A DNA stretch of 64,000 bases, from assembly GCF_020921035.1 (NCBI RefSeq), contig NC_063156.1, positions 21,748,283-21,812,282 on the forward strand, in the 5' to 3' direction. The notes under the pieces were generated by a model. The model was not told the DNA's origin and did no database searches. It saw only the letters and a program-made list of their open reading frames with translations. Every line of letters starts with the position of its first letter. The first letter of the stretch is position 1. Origin of the DNA: Rhodamnia argentea (taxonomy: Eukaryota > Streptophyta > Magnoliopsida > Myrtales > Myrtaceae). Shown in pieces: positions 57,476 to 64,000 of the stretch. The translations under genes were made by a program, and so were the position numbers.

Positions 57476-58872
57476 AGCTTCTTAATGCCCTACGTATGGT
57501 ATAGCCGAAATACCGAAATATCAGCAACAACAATAATAACAGCAATTGAAAATGATGATTCCAATTTGAAGCACGGTGGAAAATCTCCCGCGTGACTACA
57601 AGATTCGAGGCATGAAGAATATGCGCGACGGGCACGCACCTGCTTTCGCGAACCGATTACGAGTTTTAGATTGAAAAGACATCCGTCTCTGACCCATTCA
57701 AGAGCAATTCCTAATTTCGTTGCCTACATCGAGAGCTATGATTGGTTGTCGTGAAGTCGAAATTCTATGTGCAGATCAAACAAGATGCAAATAATCGGTG
57801 GATTTATTTTATTTATTAATTAAAAAAAAATCCTCACATGGAAGCAAATGTATTGTGCCCGTAATTTTGGAAAACAACTTTTGAATTGCTTCGCGATATG
57901 TAAATGATGTATGATGCGAGACAACATATGCTCCAAAATAGTATGAATGTTGACTAGTTCATTTTAATTGGATGTAGATAATAATACTCGATCCTCGAAA
58001 CGGCCCTCGTGATGGATAAGTTTGTTCAATATCTAAACAAATTCGATCGGGTTTTGTCTACGTACACGATTAGTGCAAAAAACAACAAAATTTTTTTTTT
58101 TTCGCAAGTGAAGTGAAGACGAGAAAGCACAGAGATATAAGTAAGGTTATTGACAGAAACTCAGTTGGAAAAGGGCCGATCTTTTAAATGACGAAACCGA
58201 GTTGTAACCCGCTTAACTCGTCCCATATATTCGATGTGGCGACTTCGATTCACTTCAAATCATAGGTGTATCATATATTAAGGTGCCAATTCCGTTTCCT
58301 TAATTTCTAATTCGTGGTTCCATGTTATTTGTTATTTTTTTTTTTTTGTGGGTAAGGCGAGTCATCTCTTGATACACTTTAAACTAAACAAGATGTAAGA
58401 CTTTCAAAAATCACAAAAAAAAAAAAAATAATAATACTCAATTAAGATATGTTTTTTTTTTTGGGGGGGGGGTCGAAATTAAGGTATGTTACATGGCCCA
58501 AAATTAGATGAGAAGCATACGTTTGCTTTCCACAAAATGCAACTACCATCTAACCTAATCGATCTTTTCGAGTTTGCCATCTAACAAAAAAATTATTATG
58601 GGAGATGAAGTTGTGAAATATAAAGATAATCCTGTGCTCTGAGTTCTTAACTGTGGTGTAAGATTCCTAATTTTAGAAACTCCCTTTTGCTCAAGAAAGA
58701 GATTTTGATAATGATTATCGCACGATGATTGGTTTTGATGAGAGGTTAAATAATTTCGGAACCTAATATTTCACCAAGATTTCTTCTACTCAAATTTTTT
58801 TTTTTATTCTCGCAGCCCTTTTGGAAATCTATTAGCACAGGAATTTTTTTTTTTAGGGCTAACTAGTTCTCG
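57476..58872. other. Intergenic, nothing recognised
   Basis: AT-rich non-coding sequence with several A- and T-runs and a G-run at 58461-58472. No gene or defined repeat was seen. Confidence 0.5.
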
Positions 58873-59402
58873 AAGGGGGGAAATGGTGGGAACATAACTC
58901 AACGAAAATTGCTCTTCTAGTGATGAAACTGCTCGATATTAGGGCAAATTCTACCGAATAATCTCACAACCCCGTCCAGCGCCACTAGAAAAAAGGAAAA
59001 AAAACGCAATGTTCAGAAGCAAGTTTTTATTTTTATTTTTATTTTTATTTTTCTCGAAGTTCACAAGCAAGTTAGCATGTTGGGAAAACCACAAATCATG
59101 CATTTGCATATCTACAAATCCAACCGACTTGTCGGCGACGTACCCTTGGTTCACAGGCACTGCTCAAAGAGGGAAATGGTGGGAATATAACTCAACGGAA
59201 ATTGCTCTTTCAGTGATGAAACTGTTCGATATTAGGGCAAATTCTGCTGAACAATTTCACAACCCGTTCCAGCTCCACTAGAAAAAAGAAAAAAAAAACG
59301 CAATGTTCACAAGCAAGTTTCTTTTTTTTTGGGTCGAAGTTCACAAGCAAGTTAGCATGTTGGAAAAAACCACAAATTATGCATTTGCATATCTACAAAT
59401 CC
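58873..59402. repeat. Recent 293-bp tandem duplication
   Basis: The block from about 58873 (AAATGGTGGGAACATAACTC ... GCATTTGCATATCTACAAAT) is repeated in the same orientation starting about 59166, an offset of 293 bp. The copies are about 90 percent identical and differ mainly in T-run lengths, a (TTTTA)n expansion near 59025-59050 in the first copy, and an extra 45-50 bp (about 59117-59165) between them. No coding function seen. Confidence 0.85.
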
Positions 59403-60072
59403 TATACCACAATCTCTCAATAGATCAATGCTTGCACATGTCTTCTATACCTGTTAACGGTGGACGCAAATAAGAACTTGTCTTTTTCTGAAATCCCAGG
59501 GATTGATTGTGTCAAACGATGGGGACGCTCCCTGCACTTCTAGGAAAAATTACTTTTGACGTACACAACCGGAGTAAATCTCAATCCTCACTTTCCCATG
59601 GAATTGCAGGACTACGGTTTCGGACTCTTTCCGAGATAGTTCTTCATGTGTGTACAGATAAATCATTCTCATTACTTGTTTTCATAGGCATAGGCAGCTG
59701 CAGTCCAGTTATTCAAGAACATCTAAAGATCAGCAGCTAATATATCGTCCTCATGCTCTTTTGCGCATGCCAAGAGGAGCTACCGATCGCAGATCATCGG
59801 AAAATGAAGAATGGAACGCGATCATCATCGTCACATACTTGACTGCTTCATGCGGCCCAGAAATGTTAAAAAAGCTAACCCTAGTTCGATCTGTATCAAG
59901 ATGCATGTGGGCAACTCATGGAGACAAAAAGCTCAAACCCGTCAAAACATTGGAAGCATGTTCGGCTGAATCTGACCGCACGCACGCACCGACATACACA
60001 CACCAACACAGACAACGCAGATTCAACTGCTTACATGATCCACACAGTAGCCAAAAACCCAGAACAGAAAAA

Positions 60073-60104
60073 AGAAGAAGAAGAAGAAGAAGAAGAAGAA
60101 GAAG
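60073..60104 (+). repeat. (GAA)n microsatellite
   Basis: About 10 GAA units on the + strand. It reads as poly-Glu or poly-Arg in artefactual frames. A complementary CTT tract lies 255 bp downstream. Confidence 0.95.
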
Positions 60105-60327
60105 ATGGTTTCTCCAAGAATAATAGAAATGAAGCAAACTGTTTGGCGTATACCAGAAATGGCGAAGAAAAGCTTCTGGGAGATTTCTATGAACTCTTCT
60201 GCTTAAACTTAACGAAAACAATCGGACCGACACGCTTGATTCCCCGAGAACATACTACAAATCAGAGAGCAGCTTGCTCCTTGACGATGGATCATCCTCT
60301 GAAGCAACAGATCTTTGGCATCACTTT

Positions 60328-60534
60328 CTAGGGTTTTCCACCAGAACAGCTAGCATCATCTTCTTCTTCTTCTTCTTCCTCCTCCTCTTCTTCTTCTTCT
60401 TCTTCTTGCTTCGTCTGCTTGATCTCTCCTGATTTAAGTTGAGGGCTGTGCTTCGGGTTTGATGATTGAGAAGGAGGTTGATGGATGTAATGATGGTGGT
60501 GGTGGAGAGTCAGAGGCATGGACGAGCGAGGCAT
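60328..60534 (-). CDS. Uncertain short ORF with His and Glu homopolymers
   Basis: 68 codons from the ATG at 60532-60534 encode MPRSSMPLTL, a five-His run, a Pro/Ser/Lys stretch (PSQSSNPKHSPQLKSGEIKQ) and about 16 acidic residues, ending ASCSGGKP. A CT/GA tract at 60585-60603 sits upstream, in the 5'-leader position seen at real genes in this window. A GT at the C-terminal GG codons could be a splice donor leading to another exon. I recognise no family, and the acidic run is just the CTT microsatellite, so this may be no gene at all. Confidence 0.25.
   Translation of the reverse strand: MPRSSMPLTLHHHHHYIHQPPSQSSNPKHSPQLKSGEIKQTKQEEEEEEEEEEEEEEEDDASCSGGKP
60358..60408. repeat. (CTT/CCT)n microsatellite
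   Basis: About 17 trinucleotides of CTT with three CCT, on the + strand. It is the inverse of the GAA tract at 60073-60104, so the two can pair across a 250-base loop. Confidence 0.95.
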
Positions 60535-60814
60535 GATGATGATTGCTTTGTTGGGGGTATTGCTGCTGTTGGTGTTGGGTTTCTCCTCTCTCTCTCTCTC
60601 TCTGAAAGCTTTGAGCAATAATAATTCAAGGTATTGCGTGCCCTAGCGAGAGAGATTATTAAATCATCACGAAAACCATGGTGGGTGGTAGCTTTTCCAT
60701 GTGTTTTCAACTCTCTCTCTCTCTCTTCTTTAATAAACTTTTTTCTTGAGGACAAAAAGGAAGATGAACTCTCTTTTCTTGTTTCTACGAGACGGGAAAG
60801 GGATAATGATAGGA

Positions 60815-61215
60815 ATGGTCCATGAATTTCGATTCAATATGTAATGTGGTCTCTGAATCGATCCTCGAACTTTAGCTCAATTTACAATGTGGTCCTTAAA
60901 TTTTTAATTTAATCAATATAGTTTTTGAACTTTTGAAACATGTTCAACTTAGTCCCTATATTATAGGAAGATGTTTAATATATTCATTTTATTAATTCAA
61001 ATTCGGGGACGACTTTAAATATTTTCTATAGTTTAGGGACTAAGTTGAATATGTTCCAAAAGTTCGGAGAATACATTGAACAAATTAAAAGTTCGGAGAT
61101 CACATTGCATATTGGGCTAAATTTCATAGATCATATTGATCAAATTAAAAGTTTAGAGATCACATTATATGTTAGGCCATAGTGCAAGGACCACACGTGT
61201 CATTTTCCGAATGAG
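60815..61215. repeat. Foldback repeat, family J copy 2
   Basis: The left half has units like 'caatatgtaatgtggtctct' and the right half the inverted form ('cacattatatgttaggccat'). The turn is near 60985. Same family as 3845-4182. Non-coding. Confidence 0.6.
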
Positions 61216-62086
61216 AAAAGAAGGAAAAGCCGAAATGGAGATAGTAATAGTACTTGCACGCTTGCTTCAACCACTTTCCATTGCTTTTCTAGGGTTATGT
61301 TTACTGCGGGGGTCCACTTTTTTCCATGGTTAAAAAGTCTAGGGAAACATGCGCATCCTTTCCTATCCACGCACAAAAGGACAGACCAATTTATATGTGC
61401 AGTCTTGCCCCGTCTGAACAGAGGAGAACTTGTAGGACTTAAATTTGAACTTGGTACGAATAATCAGTTGACATCGGTCCATCATGACGCCCGACATGAT
61501 TATTCTGGACATCTAACATCATATCGGGTGTCCAATAATCATATCGGATGTCGCGATAAAGCGACATGAAAATTATTGCCATTTGAAAAAAAAGGAAAAC
61601 AAAAAACACTTAACTAGGCGGGTCATTATTCTCTTGCAATGCATAACATAAACGGATGCGGTCTTCATAGATGTGCGACGTGCATATTTAAACATCAGTC
61701 GTATACTTGGTTTCTTGTAAATGCTCTCGTCCGATTGCAAAGCGAGCAAGATTTTTGTTTTCTTTGTCGGAGAACTCATTTCAGTAGGAACCATTTTGTT
61801 CATTTAGTACAGTAAAAGGCAGTTTGTGGCTATACCCGGTGAAGGATGAATATTGTATATAAAGCTTTATTGGGTTCAGTTAAAGAAGGGAACTTTGGCA
61901 GACCAAGGACGAGGGCAAAGGATATCAACTGAGCAAGATTAATATACTAAAATAACATAGGGGAATCATAGAACTCAGGAATGACAGTTGTTCGAGAGAG
62001 AGATTCCTTGAGGGACAAGAACAGCTTTGTCTCTCCGTTCCTAAAAATAATACAATGACCAGATGCTTTTCTTGCTGATAGATTAG

Positions 62087-62125
<39 letters not shown>

Positions 62126-63132
62126 AAAAAAGGAATTAGGGTAAATCTTCCGGAATACACGGATCCTGAGCTGGTTCTTGATCATGTCTGTTGCGAAGAT
62201 CATCGTTATGCAGCTTGCATGCTATCACTTGCTCTTTCCACCTATGCATCAATGCCAAGAAGGATGTTTGTTTTTACAGCCATTTCGTCCTTCAAAACTG
62301 TTGCTGTCATTAGAAAAGGCTAAGAGTCTAGACCTTACCAAATGGTAAAAAAAAACATAGCTTGGTCGGGATTGTTGAGTAACTTGATGATGGATTCTTT
62401 CTTTTGTTAGCATGTTGTCAGATAAAAACTTAGGCGAGCATCAGGTGCCAACCTAATTTAATAAACGAGAACCTAAACAAGAAGCGCTCTTCGTCTTTCC
62501 CTCTTATTGACCGGCTTTCGTGCAGACAAACTAATATCGCCATGCACAAAAGGAGAGACCAAATACACTAAACATGAAAAACTATCTCTTATCATAACCT
62601 AGTTGTTCTCCATATGTAATCTCATTTATAACATCCTTGATGGGTTAATTTGCCTAAGCTACATATATTCTTTCTCTTCATTGCTCTTCACCGAGACACC
62701 AATTCATTCTCTTCTCTCTTTCTCTATACATATCTTTTTTTCCACTCTATAAATAGCTGTAAAACGAGGAATATACTGTGGATTTGTGACAAGATAATTG
62801 TCCTCTTTTGAGGCCAGAAAGGAATTAACCAAATGATCACGCATCAAGACCCCATTTGTCCAAGTGACTTTTAGGTTTGACCCTGATAAAAGCTGCATCA
62901 TATGCATCCGCAAGCGCCAGCCTTTCTCTCTCTTTTTTCTCCACTTTCTCTCCCCGTCCTTCCTCGGTGAAAAAACTTTTTGTGCGGGCAAAAGGGGGCA
63001 TGAAAAAAAGTGGGCGCCTCTTGACTTGCTAAAGAGAAAAAGGAGTTCAAATTTTCCGGAGATTCAAATCCTTTTTAGCACCAAAACATAGTTTCAACGC
63101 CAAATATCAAGAGTCTTTCTCACCATTCCTTT
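61216..63132. other. Intergenic, nothing recognised
   Basis: No supported gene. Contains a CT microsatellite at 62091-62121 and scattered short random frames. From 62690 to 63130 the sequence is pyrimidine-rich. Confidence 0.5.
62091..62121. repeat. (CT)n microsatellite
   Basis: A CT run of about 15 units in intergenic DNA. Frames crossing it give an artefactual Arg-Glu repeat. Confidence 0.95.
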
Positions 63133-63591
63133 TTGTCGCTTTTTTGCTTCCCCCTTTTGATCCTTATGGGTTCCTTGCATGCGTGTATATGTATGAACGC
63201 ATGCATCCGTTCTTCATTTCTCTCTCGGTTAATCATATTTATTAGGAAATTCACGGGTAGCGGATGTATTATATATGGAGATATTCACTTGAGATTAGAA
63301 AAAAAGGAAGCTGCTAGCTTGACAATCTTGTCACCGCCACCTTCTTGTCCGGATGAACCAAAACCGTCACTACCTCCATCACCGTCACCAAAGAAGTCAG
63401 TCACTTCTCCTTTCTACAAGCCAATCCAAAAATGGGTAAAGAAACATTCTTACCCTATTGAACTTCCTCAGCCATACACATGCGCTCCCAAACCAGAACC
63501 ACCTCCGATATTACCCAGCATCTGCATGTTCCAGCCTGAAGACTTCCCTCCACTACGGTCTTCAAGCCCTAAACCCAGCCCCAAGACTTAA
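63133..63591 (+). CDS. Uncharacterised proline-rich ORF
   Basis: 152 codons. The first 55 or so are hydrophobic and Cys/Ile-rich and may not be coding. The rest is Pro-rich (SPPPSCPDEPKPSLPPSPSP, KKSVTSPFYKPIQKWVKKHS, then PEPPPILPSICMFQPEDFPP) and ends SPKPSPKT. Codon texture in the second half is more protein-like than elsewhere nearby. It could be an exon of an unrecognised gene or a fragment of a retroelement polyprotein linker. There is no domain I can name. Confidence 0.25.
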   Translation: MSLFCFPLLILMGSLHACICMNACIRSSFLSRLIIFIRKFTGSGCIIYGDIHLRLEKKEAASLTILSPPPSCPDEPKPSLPPSPSPKKSVTSPFYKPIQKWVKKHSYPIELPQPYTCAPKPEPPPILPSICMFQPEDFPPLRSSSPKPSPKT

Positions 63592-64000
63592 CCCCGAGTA
63601 TACATTCATTCGTCCCTTGTGATGGTCACCGGATCTTTGACACTAAGCATCTTGCGGGAAACAAAAATGTTCCCACACGATTTTTCAGTCAATGAGTACT
63701 TTATGTAAAACACGCGATGATGGTATGTGGATTTACGGTTGAGATTGTACCGTCCCCGATAATAATATTGTCGGAAAAAAATTTCCTCATAAAAAATTCT
63801 ATCCGTCTACTTGGAATAATCGAAACCGCGTCTTTTATGAGTTTTGCAAATCATCTTTTGTCCATGCATGTCCCAATTAATTTAACGTGTATAATGCACT
63901 ATGTAGATTAAGATCCCAAAATGTCAAAAGTCTAAACAGTTCGAATGGGTGGTATTTTGGACCTTTGGCAAAGACTGCCGTGCTTTTGTTTTTAAATTCC
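63592..64000. other. Window end, nothing recognised
   Basis: AT-rich sequence with no supported gene, RNA or repeat structure. Confidence 0.5.

Overview
The window is nuclear DNA of a flowering plant, most likely a woody eudicot. Every recognisable gene has plant-type GT-AG introns, plant-only families are present (UGT74 glucosyltransferase, two-LIM WLIM protein, CBP60, U-box/ARM PUB, plant NAT transporter), and the genes sit between long AT-rich, transposon-filled spacers. Myrtales is possible from the overall look, but that is only a guess. No ribosomal RNA, tRNA, organelle insertion, CRISPR array or bacterial operon was seen.

Layout. 1-18.8 kb is gene-poor: layered small DNA transposons (Mutator-like foldback elements with 9-bp target duplications, a hAT-like element, a PIF/Harbinger-like element), a poly(A)-tailed retroposed segment, and a Pack-MULE carrying a broken piece of a MATH-BTB (BPM) gene. 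18.8-36.1 kb is the gene-dense core: a NAT6-type nucleobase transporter (+, 14 exons), a WLIM1-type LIM protein (-, 5 exons), a UGT74-type glucosyltransferase (-, 2 exons), a second Mutator-like element, and a CBP60 calmodulin-binding protein (-, 7 exons). 36.2-42.7 kb is again mostly repeat-derived. 42.8-57.1 kb holds an HhH-GPD DNA glycosylase (-, 4 exons), an intronless U-box/ARM E3 ligase (-) and a SAM-domain protein (-, 7 exons) with a foldback MITE in an intron. 57.2-64 kb has no confident gene, only a 293-bp tandem duplication, microsatellites and two doubtful short ORFs.

The six complete protein genes other than the transporter all lie on the minus strand. They do not form a pathway. 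LIM, UGT74, CBP60 and PUB proteins touch on phenylpropanoid, salicylate and defence biology in other plants, but neighbourhood here is not evidence of joint function.

Most interesting: (i) a resolved nest of one Mutator-like foldback element inside another, each with a perfect 9-bp duplication, the inner one carrying a BPM fragment with two nonsense codons; (ii) two foldback elements of one family bracketed by unusually long (about 80-130 bp) direct repeats; (iii) substitutions at conserved positions in otherwise intact genes (NAT signature, U-box CPI motif) and an in-frame 27-bp duplication in the glycosylase iron-sulfur region. All exon boundaries were placed by eye from splice dinucleotides, phase and remembered family similarity.
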